Source of the DNA: Haliclystus octoradiatus
Lineage: Eukaryota > Cnidaria > Staurozoa > Stauromedusae > Haliclystidae
Assembly (NCBI GenBank): GCA_916610825.1
Contig: OU744449.1
Coordinates: forward strand, 3,112,001-3,176,000
Reading direction: 5' to 3'
Length of the DNA: 64,000 bases
Both the position numbers and the translations under genes were made by a program. The notes beneath the pieces were generated by a model. The model had not been told where the DNA came from. It ran no database searches and saw only the letters and a list, made by a program, of their open reading frames with translations. Numbering within the stretch: position 1 is the stretch's first letter; every line of letters begins with the position of its first letter. Positions 57,201 through 64,000 of this stretch are shown here, one piece after another.

Positions 57201-60049
57201 AACGCAAAAAGCTAATATTATATGCAGTAATCATGTTGAAGGCCTGTTTATCACAATGATGTGTGTAATGGCATAATGTGTATAGCTGGAAAAAAGGTTT
57301 TGAGCATAGTGAGGGGGCAATTTTATTATTATTAATTACTTTTTATTTCTGTGAAACAACAATGGTCGATTTATATATAAAATTTAAAATAGTATAGTAA
57401 TATAACAGTTAAATTATAAATTAGCTATCTCTTAGATATTTTGATAAATTTTCAGAACTTAATTTAGATTTAAAAGTATGTACAGATTTAGATGAGCGAA
57501 TATTTAGAGGTAATTGGTTATAAATATGTCTTTAACGTAACCCGAATGACTTACGACACACATCTAGATGTGAAATAGGCATCAGTAGTGAGTAGGCCTA
57601 GTTAGTAGTGATTGGGCAATATTATTGGACCTGTTTTTACAATCTCTAGTGCTTGACACACCTTCAAGGCCCTGTTTTCAACAAATTCTCAGGTACCCAA
57701 AATTCCTCTCTTCTGACACGGGATCGAATGTAACAGTTATTTTAATTTTATTTTAGAATTCATGTAGATGGGTACCACGTGTTACTGTGGGAGGCCATTT
57801 CGATTCGGTTGAGGTAAATGTTTGCTATGTTGCATACTTAGGCATATGGTATTCATGGTAAATTGATACAGTCGAACCTATTATAACGGTCAGCACTATA
57901 TACATCGGCCACCAATGTAATTCTTTGGTGTATTTTAATTGTTATCGTCACAAGTGCTATACTTTCAAGAATTCTGTACTACACCTGCATGCATTATAAC
58001 CTTTATGGTTAAGAACAAACCCTATGCAATCTTATATTATAAAAGTCCACACCACAACCTCTTATACGTACAGTTCATGAACAGTACACTAACACTTGAA
58101 AACTTGACATAATGTTCATAAACAATTAATTATAAACACATGAACATAGAATGTCACACCCCCTGATGAATGACAGTTGAAGAGTTCATCAAGAGTTCAT
58201 GAACAGTTCATGAACGTTAAATGGCCAAATATTTTCATTAACCCTCGGGGACAGTTCATGAACACTTCATGACAATTTGTTGCCATCTAAAGTTCAACTG
58301 TTCATAAACTGTTCATGAACTCCTGAATTGTTTTTCGCAGTGGACTTTTGATGAACAGTGGAAAATGTGCGTTCATGAACTCATTTTGTACTGACTTGAC
58401 TGGCCATCAACTTGTTTTCTGTTTCATTTGATCTGTTTAGGATTTATCATGGGATCCTTCCGGCGGTAGATATTTAATGAGTGTTAGTTTGGATCAAACA
58501 GCAAGGCTTCACGCACCTTGGAGGCGTAATGATTTTGAGGTACAATACATTTATTATTACAAACCCTTTTGCTGAATGACATAGTATGGTTTTTTTCCTT
58601 TTTCTGTTAGCTTCTGGGAACTTTGAGAGTTAAATAGTGAATTAGGTCGCATTTGGGGAATTTGAATTAGTCACCTGTGTTTGGTATTTGAGTAGTGGGA
58701 TGTTAAGGGCATAATATCTTTCAGAATGACTGATGATAACTTAAGTTTCCTAACTACTAAAACTAAATAAAGATATGATAACTAAAGATAACTAAAGTCC
58801 TGCACTTCTTATATGCTTTTTCGAAAAGAGCCTTCAGGAGAGTATATGGAGTGTTATGTTGATTGGAATTGTCTAAGATTTGGGCAAATTCATAATTTTG
58901 TTCAAATGAGAAATTTGGCTTTTGCTTTCCCGTTGTTGTTGTTGCTTCTGTTGTTGTTGCTGTATTGGATGAGATTTCCTGCGGGGTCAAGCAAACAAGT
59001 CTAAAATGGAGTTTCATTCGGGCAGTGCAAATCTATGGTCTAATATACATTTAATAAACAAAATGTTTGCCCGTTCAGCTGCCTGCCAGTCGCCCTTTTT
59101 CATATTAAACGTCAGCCATCTGTTCATTAACTTTTTTCTCTGTTTCAGACTACTTGGCATGAAATCAGTCGGCCTCAAATTCATGGTTATAATTTATGCT
59201 GCCTCGCTATGATTAATGGTCATAAGTATGTCAGTGGAGCTGAGGAAAAGGTTGGTTGATATAATTATAACCGTATTTACATAATTTTGTTATTATTTTT
59301 ACATAATTTCATGGCAATCCTATGGAATTTTAAAAAAAATTATCTTTCTCTATAAAAGAATACAATGTTTATAGCGATAGAAGAAGTAATACTTCATTAT
59401 GTAAGATCAGGGATAAATCAAAAACATTTGCAACAAATGTGTGGAAATACTGTAATCTTATATCATTTTCAAGCGCAGTTTTGCGATAATCTTATCATCG
59501 TATATCATTTTTGGTATAATCTTATTTATTTTGAATATTCTCGTTTCGTATCAGCAAGGAAGTCAGTTTTTATCGGCACAGATTCCACGGAACATTCACT
59601 TTCATCGTTTACATCAACATTTTTTTCAAAGGACTGATTAGGCTACATTACAACATACATATATATGAGAAAGAAATCTAACATTAATTAAAGATCAGAA
59701 GTAATTAGTATTTACGAAATAAACATAAAAATAGAGAACTGAATAAAGTCTTATTATTCTATCATGCATGGTTCTTGAGGGGATATTTTAAAACCGGTCC
59801 TTTTTGAGACTTCCTTCCTTTGCAGGCGGCAGATTCTCAGTAGCATTGTTTGAAAAATTACAAACTTCTCATTTTTAGTCAATTTAGCTCAATGCTTCCG
59901 GAATTGTAGATCCCGGGTTCATCCCGACTTTTCTTGTACACTGATTCCATCCATTTTTGTCTTTACAATAGGTTATACGAGTGTTTGAAGCACCTCGGAA
60001 TCAATACGAAACTCTATCTTCTATCACTGGGATAGTGAACACACAAGAA
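36233..60049 (+). CDS. ELP2: Elongator complex subunit 2 (WD40), first 15 exons; 3' end not found
   Basis: Exons: 36233-36376, 46545-46626, 47456-47526, 48031-48181, 48877-48957, 51045-51109, 52368-52434, 53744-53893, 54209-54310, 55354-55454, 57010-57141, 57757-57813, 58441-58539, 59149-59250 and 59972-60049. All have GT/AG borders and matching phases, 494 codons in all. ELP2 is the two-propeller WD40 scaffold of Elongator, which modifies wobble uridines of tRNA with the ELP1/ELP3 core. Diagnostic segments are [110 protein letters not shown] and [14 protein letters not shown]. The first in-frame ATG is 36233. After the good donor at 60050 no exon of the second propeller is seen before 62077. 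Confidence 0.92.
37034..37097 (+). tRNA. tRNA-like sequence (tRNA pseudogene or tRNA-derived SINE head)
   Basis: A-box TGGCCCAGTGG (37037-37047) and B-box GGTTCGATCCC (37080-37090) both fit the RNA polymerase III consensus. GTGTGG at the start can pair with CCACAC at the end. The total is shorter than a tRNA and the anticodon stem does not pair convincingly, so a functional tRNA is unlikely. It lies in ELP2 intron 1. Confidence 0.5.
37640..37800. other. Cluster of GCGCC/GGCGC motifs in AT-rich intron
   Basis: Around ten copies of gcgcc or its complement fall within about 160 bp ('tgcgccaacaa', 'tgcgccgaagatcttcggcg'). The last forms a short palindrome. No gene, promoter or known repeat is recognised. 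Confidence 0.45.
38527..39927 (-). CDS. LINE ORF2 C-terminal part: reverse transcriptase
   Basis: 466 residues in the same frame as the upstream part and separated from it by one stop codon. It carries [82 protein letters not shown] and the catalytic FADDAKI. The C-terminal part contains [20 protein letters not shown] and PWNSLPEEV, as in CR1/Jockey-type enzymes. The motifs are intact. Confidence 0.92.
   Translation of the reverse strand: MKSATLPAVWKTAIVSPIYKKGPSRLAVNYRPISLTSVICKVMESVMATDILKYLKAHNLITKEQFGFISRRSTCTQLLAALNQWYAAVNERMKVDTVYIDFSKAFDTVCHSKLISKLKGYGINYELLKWIKSFLTGRTQQVAVGDSTSGILPVISGVPQGSVLGPLLFIVYINDIVSCLELNCGIKLFADDAKISFKRFTTDSTPLHSTLENLSSWAEHWQLKIAQEKCSVLSFGKSSISDAAYQLDGKVLSRSSSVKDLGILLTADLKFTEHCSMLAAKAKNRSFLIKKCFSSNNPELLVKAFTTYVRPMLESSTPVWNPYLIKDINILENVQRSFTRYVCLKNNSYKPYVDRLAYLNLESLELRRLKFDLHMVFRILKNLIDLAPDEFFTFKHSKYSLRGHLLTLYPTKSFNYECCKHYFANRIIKPWNSLPEEVISSSSLQTFKFRLNHVNLSQFCNFYFAC
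39934..41610 (-). CDS. LINE ORF2 N-terminal part: AP-type endonuclease
   Basis: 558 residues up to an in-frame TAA at 39936-39934. Endonuclease marks of the exonuclease III fold are [55 protein letters not shown] and [10 protein letters not shown]. The enzyme nicks target DNA to prime reverse transcription. The tail ([21 protein letters not shown]) is the start of the reverse-transcriptase region. The stop therefore cuts ORF2 inside one polypeptide. Confidence 0.88.
   Translation of the reverse strand: MAGRNSSTEYKNHITMPANESLYVITRTPSSFTNENSCFTHDSLNHFDASTNIDIPNTSINSCTQQSTSTEDNNGNTSNLSSNSVTPLRLLSFNSRSLVNKLAELHMLLLSNQYDIITITETWLSSRIPDSLLLNDSDYVVVRCDRENKTGGGVAIFLKNKIDFSIVTPHTYNTEHITIDIGPAKQKTCRIVCIYSPPSSALNLQENINLCQSIESEVSATFPFYMTGDFNLPLIDWTVPLSKGNTAHNNFVDCICRNGLTQLITEPTHGTSTLDLFISNRPTTVLNSSVIEQFTPSCDHSMIEIDLDIQNCTHYNPIKRFKTPNFRKANYQEICRVLSSINWNSLFSNCINVEQYWLKLCSVFDSIIYDDNLVPKYKCGRVRKYPGYPKHIRHLAEKKRQLYHLSKDNPSLKSSYNSAAKIYALAVKEFHLQLENEVVEADSVKKFYSFVNQKLNSHPKIPSLQCPDGSLTDDNSIKSTILNNQFASVFTVDNGVIPPFEKKVESNTQLNFIEFSYSKVMNAIKNLPSKTSRTPDSYPALFLKSIANEIAIPLAMLF
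41478..42674 (-). CDS. LINE ORF1 protein with CCCH-type zinc fingers
   Basis: 398 residues. An N-terminal hydrophobic stretch ([12 protein letters not shown], about residues 16-27) and a long Asn/Asp/Val-rich middle precede three Cys/His clusters at about residues 222-295: C-x5[31 protein letters not shown] and [22 protein letters not shown]1-group ORF1 proteins bind their own RNA with comparable fingers. The end ([20 protein letters not shown]) could form a coiled coil. It appears complete and overlaps the start of ORF2. Confidence 0.8.
   Translation of the reverse strand: MISERSMEIFFEESDIFWLLLFILVLYHNYGFYYTREHQRSIQACLKGILNLNCESDIITFLAKKDKSTLSNALSYTVRFLFENKFSNSNKVHSNKRIQHQHNKNAAELITEENSCTVNVAKNVVHELIHNKPGLINEVDSIPNIVDSTDEDFASNEQVLINEVNEINVTIADIVDGDTTHFNPGIINDNTNIDAIDNTIVTHNLANDNTANNVPLSQTPICENLFKGRCNHGLKGRGCSSYHPPICQRFLHNGKFKDGCTRQNCKYFHPFICPNSFMTRCCLIEDCNAGYHLRGTNRKLQPTPPQLVPPRLQEVIPSPTWSGIHNAVENSSEFSSHPTSTQHFLGYPPQPPIPPWQEEIHQQNTRITLLCQQMNRFMSLLEHLPALQMKTPVSHTIP
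43633..43966 (+). repeat. 5' LTR
   Basis: 334 bp, TG...CA ends. I saw no difference from the 3' LTR by eye, which points to a recent insertion. Confidence 0.9.
44573..44906 (+). repeat. 3' LTR
   Basis: 334 bp, same as the 5' LTR. It is preceded by the polypurine tract. Confidence 0.9.
45909..45942. repeat. Poly(C)/(CA)n simple repeat
   Basis: A run of about 17 C followed by about eight CA dinucleotides, in ELP2 intron 1. Confidence 0.9.
46440..46498. repeat. Right-end fragment of the CAGGGTCCGACAAAAGT MITE family
   Basis: 'attccaggattcctactttt' then 'gtcggaccct' matches the right end of the 9888-10062 element. The left end is missing. Confidence 0.5.
46824..46955. mobile_element. 177-bp MITE family, 3'-truncated copy
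   Basis: Begins at a TA with 'cagtgaaacctatatataac' and shares 'gaccactatagacaggtgg' and 'gattcaatagaaaatactat' with the full copies. It breaks off at 'gtggccactgtag'. Confidence 0.75.
48230..48495 (+). repeat. Dispersed repeat B, copy 1
   Basis: 'accactcctctatttc', 'gctgagagcaatgatgtta', 'tgatcaatttcaacag' and 'gatgcgccg' occur in the same order at 56674-56890. It lies in an ELP2 intron and is non-coding. Confidence 0.7.
49469..49775. mobile_element. MITE rich in GTTCATGAAC palindromes
   Basis: The left end 'cccctgtgaaaaatagttca' and right end 'tgaactgtttttcgcggggg' are inverted copies. The interior holds about 100-bp repeats of 'gaacagttcattaa' and 'aatggccccgaatttcaaaa'. Relatives lie at 53435-53485 and 58150-58345. 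Confidence 0.65.
50593..50765. mobile_element. MITE with near-exact 8-bp target duplication (hAT-like)
   Basis: Ends 'cgggtccgacaaaagtacga' and 'cttttgttggaccctg' are inverted copies. The flanks TGCAGAAT and TGCGGAAT differ at one base, consistent with an 8-bp hAT-type duplication. This is the best preserved member of the family also seen near 1288, 9888, 20092 and 46440. Confidence 0.65.
52586..53429. mobile_element. Large foldback element, about 840 bp, with arms over 300 bp
   Basis: The left arm starts 'aagtgcacatgacacc' and contains 'tccggaatcgagtag', 'taagctgagttatttaatgt' and 'gggcccactatgggaaaa'. These are mirrored at the right by 'ttccatagtgggctc', 'acattaaataactcagctta', 'ctactcgattccg' and 'gtaatgtgcactt'. 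It is non-coding and lies in an ELP2 intron. Confidence 0.8.
53435..53485. mobile_element. Minimal (about 50-bp) member of the GTTCATGAAC family
   Basis: 'cccctgcggaaaacagttca' and 'tgaattgtttttcgcagggg' are nearly back to back, as if only the two ends remain. Confidence 0.55.
53522..53549. repeat. (GAT)n microsatellite
   Basis: About nine gat/atg triplets in an ELP2 intron, followed by a fragment ('aaagaaattggcacacagtg') related to the foldback element at 60356-60513. Confidence 0.8.
54492..54668. mobile_element. 177-bp pogo/Tc1-like MITE, copy 2
   Basis: Same length and ends as 30389-30565 but in reverse orientation: CAGCCAAACCTGTTATAACG to 'atatacaggtttcactg', flanked by TA on both sides. 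Confidence 0.8.
54997..55182. mobile_element. TTAATATCCC-type MITE, copy 2
   Basis: Starts CAGTCGAAATCGGTTAATAT and ends 'gatattaagcaagttcgactg', flanked by TA. It has the same ends as 270-430 and lies in an ELP2 intron. Confidence 0.75.
55505..56390. repeat. Degenerate minisatellite of ATTTCACGTTCATGAACTTTGG
   Basis: Around twenty irregular units of about 30-40 bp share 'ttcatgaactt(t/c)gg(t/a)tgg' and '(c/a)aatttcac'. The unit core GTTCATGAAC is palindromic. It fills most of the ELP2 intron between exons 55354-55454 and 57010-57141. Confidence 0.85.
56674..56890 (+). repeat. Dispersed repeat B, copy 2
   Basis: Same ordered blocks as 48230-48495 ('accactcctctatttcc', 'gagagcaatgatgttaa', 'gatcaatttcaacatg', 'gatgcaccg'). 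Confidence 0.7.
57869..57915. mobile_element. Truncated pogo/Tc1-like MITE end
   Basis: 'ta' then CAGTCGAACCTATTATAACG and 'gtcagcactatatacatcgg', after which similarity stops. Confidence 0.55.
58150..58345. mobile_element. GTTCATGAAC-family MITE
   Basis: Runs from 'caccccctgatgaatgacag' to 'ctgaattgtttttcgcagtg' with several 'gttcatgaac' palindromes inside. Its ends are less matched than those of 49469-49775. Confidence 0.5.
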
Positions 60050-60355
60050 GTAAGTTTCATTTACCAATTACTTTAAAGTATAACAAATCGTTCACCAAGC
60101 AACAAAAGTATGAAGCTAGGACACGCTGCGTTTAGCACTATACGTTTTTGTATTATAACGAAAATGATTCGATCAATCTGATTGGTGTAGAGTTTGACGC
60201 CAAATCACCATAGCAAAACTAGGCTCGAGAACACAATCGATCTTACATTTCGAACTTGATATCACGAAAGAGAATTTCCAATTTGATCAGGAGTACATTT
60301 ATGAGCAAGAAAGTTGTGTAGATGCTTGTAAAAGTTGTGCTTGTTATAATACAAA

Positions 60356-60513
60356 GCAATTGGCGCACAGTTTGCTATGAGCTATTGATATTTGACGCAC
60401 TCGAGTCACTTCAGGAGAAAACTGGAAGGTGAAACTGATGCCTTCTCGTTTTCTCCTTACGTGCCTCTTGTGCGCCAAATATCAATAGCTCGTAGGAAGT
60501 GTGCGCCAATTGC
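60356..60513. mobile_element. Foldback MITE, 158 bp
   Basis: 'gcaattggcgcacagtttgc' and 'gagctattgatatttg' are mirrored by 'caaatatcaatagctc' and 'gtgtgcgccaattgc'. It lies just after the last visible ELP2 exon. Confidence 0.75.
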
Positions 60514-61460
60514 TTAATATCTTCTGATAGGAAAAGTCTGAATATCAGGGGCCCAGATAATATATAAGGCATGCATGGTTTTGCTACCATTGTGAGTCTG
60601 TTAAAGACATATTTGGGGTCCTATTTGCAGAAACCCCCAGGGCCCGAAATATCACACTTCGATAGCTCTTTCACGTTTTAACTTTTGATAAGCCATCTTC
60701 TTGAATTTGAGCAACTTTTTTTTTTCAAATACCTAATTGTATTTAACTTAAAATTTTAATTAAGTATTTCACTATTCTAAACATACCTTTGTAATATTTT
60801 ACATATAAAACAATTAAAATCAGTAACTATAAAGTAATTATAAAATATGAATTTATTCCTACTATATGCAACTAACTATCATATTATTCCTATCTATAAA
60901 TTTACAAAAAAGTTATTCCTGTTTTGATCAAAATAGAAAAAGTTCATTTACTGGCTGTTTCCATTATGCTTGTGGCATTTCCTCTCTGTATGGCAATGCG
61001 TACTCTTTGGATGAAGAATGACCTTGACCTCGAATTAACTTTTGAACGTGATAGTAAATCCGATAGTATCTTCCTACTGAATGCTCCCGTCTGCTGTTTT
61101 AAAAGAGTTGCTTTTTAAAATTTCAAATTAGCTCGTCATTGACCCCAGGCGTTCTATCGCTAGATAGGTCTAGATTATCAAGGTATGCAATCGAATGCCG
61201 AACCTATTGATAAGTAAATTCTCTCTGTTATAAGGTCTGTGATACGAGATCGTACTCGGAATTTGAAGTTCAAATAAAGCCAAGGCTGAGTTAATTCATG
61301 ATTTGATATATTCAATAAATTACCAACATTTCCGAATATATAACAGCAAGCGTATACTCCAATTATATACATTTATATAGCTATATTTATATGATATATT
61401 TTATTACAATAATATATGATGAATGACTAAAAAAATGCACATTCTTTACTCTTTCATCAT
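60514..61460. other. Region where further ELP2 exons would be expected
   Basis: No WD40-like exon is visible on the plus strand despite the good donor at 60050. The 64-codon open frame at 60924-61118 is unlike ELP2. The sequence is AT-rich with no other recognised feature. Confidence 0.5.
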
Positions 61461-61462
61461 CG

Positions 61463-62057
<595 letters not shown>

Positions 62058-62076
62058 CTTGATATTGGTTATATCT

Positions 62077-63503
62077 TTAAACTTGTGTTGTTATTGTAGC
62101 TATTTTTATATCCATTTCATTATGAATATCATCAATTGTACGTCTCTTTATATTATTATTTATTTGTATAATGACTTTATGCGTTGTTACAATACCTGAT
62201 GAACTTTTGTTATATGTTTTATTATTTGTTGATGGTGTGCTATTTTGATAATCAATATTTGATTGACTCGTGACGTCACTACAATCAAACGATGGAGACA
62301 CGACAATCGATTTCTTTGCTCGCCTTATAACTGACTGTGATATTGATGCTTTAGCTTTTCTACGGTCGTTCTTGTGAGGGAATACTGTTATAACGACCAC
62401 TTTTGGTAAAAATATATAAACCCAGTAGATCATTACAGATAACACCATTGTCCAACTACAAGCAATAGGTACTAGATCATGGCGACTATACGACACAAGT
62501 AATAACGGCAACCATAACATACATAACGTAAACATTGTTAATCCCATCCATTTCGTTTCATTAAATATATATGGTACATGACGTGTGTTATATACAGCTA
62601 TACACCAACAACCACATATCACTATCATATAAACACATGTAAGGATATGACCAAAATTAGTGACGTCATTACATGCGATATATATTATCATTGTGTTATT
62701 ACCGTATGTATTTGTTAGTTGTATATTAGGTGTAGCATTGTATAAAAAGACAATACTCATAATAAATATTGGAATTATAAGGAATGAAGCAACTGTTAGA
62801 AGTTGTGATGTTGGACCAGACATGAAGTTTCCTCTATTGGTTAATTTTCGATTGAATAGATATACAATACGGATGGATCTAACCAATAATACAGCCGAAC
62901 ATATTGTTAAAGCACATGTAGGGGCTATAGCCCTCCCATAGCATATCGTACGTGACGGTTTACCAATATATAACATGGGTAACAAACATGTGATTTCCAT
63001 GGCAATCAACATTACTTGAGATAATATATAATTTGATGCTTTGATCCAAGGTGTGTCACGTTGATTAACGTATAATATCAATGTTATTAAAACTATGAAA
63101 AATGATGCTAACGATAATATAAGGACTGTTTGGGCAGCTACTGATTCTTCTGTTCTAAGATAGCTTTCTCTTGCTTGAACGCAATCTGTTTTATTAGCAT
63201 TGGGGTACATAGTATTTGGGCACTTTATACATAGTGCTTGATTCATTAACGGTTGATATTCCTTTTGGTTACATGCTACGCATTTAAAACAGCATTTACT
63301 ACTACCAGTAATACGATAGGTGCCCGGTTGACATGGTGGATTACATTCTGAATGAGGTGGTGTCTTTTTATTTCCATTCCAGATTATTCCTGTATCTTTA
63401 TACATTTGTAATTTACGAGTACTACCATCCCAGAAGCCGATATCTTCAAATTCACCTTCTTCTCCTTCAGGATTTAATTTCAGATTAGATAACGTATAAC
63501 TTC
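62077..63503 (-). CDS. Metabotropic glutamate-like class C GPCR, C-terminal exon (5' part outside window)
   Basis: The exon opens after 'tctcctttag' at 63503 and reads to the stop at 62077. First comes the end of the ligand-binding lobe (SYTLSNLKL, FEDIGFWDGSTRKLQM, GIIWNG). Then the nine-cysteine NCD3G linker (CNPPCQPGTYR, KCCFKCVAC, ALCIKCP, TDC). Then seven membrane segments: VLILSLASFFIVLITLILYV, ILSQVMLIAMEITCLLPML, APTCALTICSAVLLVRSIRI, LLTVASFLIIPIFIMSIVFL, ILTCVYMIVICGCWCIAVYN, MGLTMFTLCMLWLPLLLVSY and WTMVLSVMIYWVYIFLP. The mGluR-type FNETKWMGLTMF and FLPKVVVITVFPHKN are present. The cytoplasmic tail is Ser/Thr/Asn-rich. The ligand cannot be inferred because the binding domain is missing from the window. 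Confidence 0.92.
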
Positions 63504-63577
63504 CTAAAGGAGAAAGTTTTATAAATTATAATAATTAAGTTAAATAAACTTATAAACATTTCAAAGTAAATAATATC

Positions 63578-63775
63578 GACAAGAGACTATTAGGAAGGCT
63601 GTTATTGCAACGATTCGAATGATCATTTTGAAGCCAAATCAATTCATTATTCACTAATAATTCATAATTCATTAATTTCTAAGATTTCTTTTTAACTTGA
63701 AAATGATAATTGATATAAATGATAAACATTAATAATTCGTAACGTTGCAATAACCCTCCTAGTATTCTCTTGTCT
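63578..63775. mobile_element. Foldback MITE in GPCR intron
   Basis: 'gacaagagactattaggaag' and 'gttattgcaacgattcg' are mirrored by 'cgtaacgttgcaataac' and 'ctcctagtattctcttgtc'. About 198 bp. Confidence 0.75.
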
Positions 63776-63923
63776 TAATCATTTACTTTAAAATGTTTTA
63801 CAAAGAAACGTCTTATAAAAAGGATTAACTACATAGTTAAAATAATTAATAAAATCATAGTCATTTATTCAATAATATAAAATGTATATTTATATTATTG
63901 AACAGTTAATGAAATATGTAAAA

Positions 63924-64000
63924 GTCATGGTTTGGTGTGTTGTGAACCCGGTTGTAAATGCAGTAGATGTAAGTCATGGTTTGGTGTGTTGTGAACCCAG
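63924..64000 (+). repeat. Direct repeat running off the window
   Basis: 'gtcatggtttggtgtgttgt' plus 'gaaccc(g/a)g' occurs at about 63924 and again at about 63972, a unit of about 48 bp. A tandem array may continue beyond base 64000. Confidence 0.7.

Noticed and set aside
60924..61118. Possible last ELP2 exon
   Set aside because: The sequence has no WD40 character and no in-phase acceptor fitting phase 0.

Overview
This is animal nuclear DNA. The genes have many short exons with GT/AG borders separated by long AT-rich introns, and there is dense transposon debris. Fibrillar collagen, a class C GPCR, Elongator subunit 2 and a mitochondrial-type crotonase all point to a metazoan. The style (CR1-like LINE, many MITEs, recurrent GTAGGCCTAC palindromes) suggests a marine invertebrate, but the phylum cannot be fixed from the window. 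No bacterial-type operon, CRISPR array or plasmid feature is present.

Layout from left to right. (1) 1-3134 (+): last four exons of a fibrillar collagen, carrying most of its C-propeptide. (2) About 4993-13890 (-): an unfamiliar secreted acidic protein assembled here from at least 11 exons. Every intron is phase 1, three 39-bp exons are tandem duplicates, and one exon carries Ser-Gly/acidic motifs typical of glycosaminoglycan attachment. (3) About 14321-17587 (-): a multi-exon, broken Helitron-like gene relic, followed by a LINE 3' fragment. (4) 19183-25726 (-): a three-exon enoyl-CoA hydratase/isomerase. Its first intron holds 28 copies of a 125-bp satellite, with a hAT-like element inserted next to the exon. 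(5) 25727-36200: no gene recognised. This stretch holds a roughly 0.8-kb inverted duplication (arms about 28580-29395 and 34785-35600), foldback elements and MITEs. (6) 36233-60049 (+): 15 exons of ELP2, with a 10-kb first intron that contains a nearly intact CR1-like LINE and a 1.27-kb LTR element with two LTRs that look identical. The second half of ELP2 is not found. (7) About 61463-62055: a roughly 590-bp (TTA)n array just after the stop codon of (8) 62077-63503 (-), the C-terminal exon of a metabotropic-glutamate-like class C GPCR whose 5' part lies outside the window.

The genes do not form one pathway. The strongest candidates for something undescribed are the phase-1 modular secreted protein and the satellite, whose every monomer carries a copy of the crotonase exon's 5' splice site. 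Exon borders were placed by eye from splice consensus, phase continuity and family resemblance. No alignment or database search was run.
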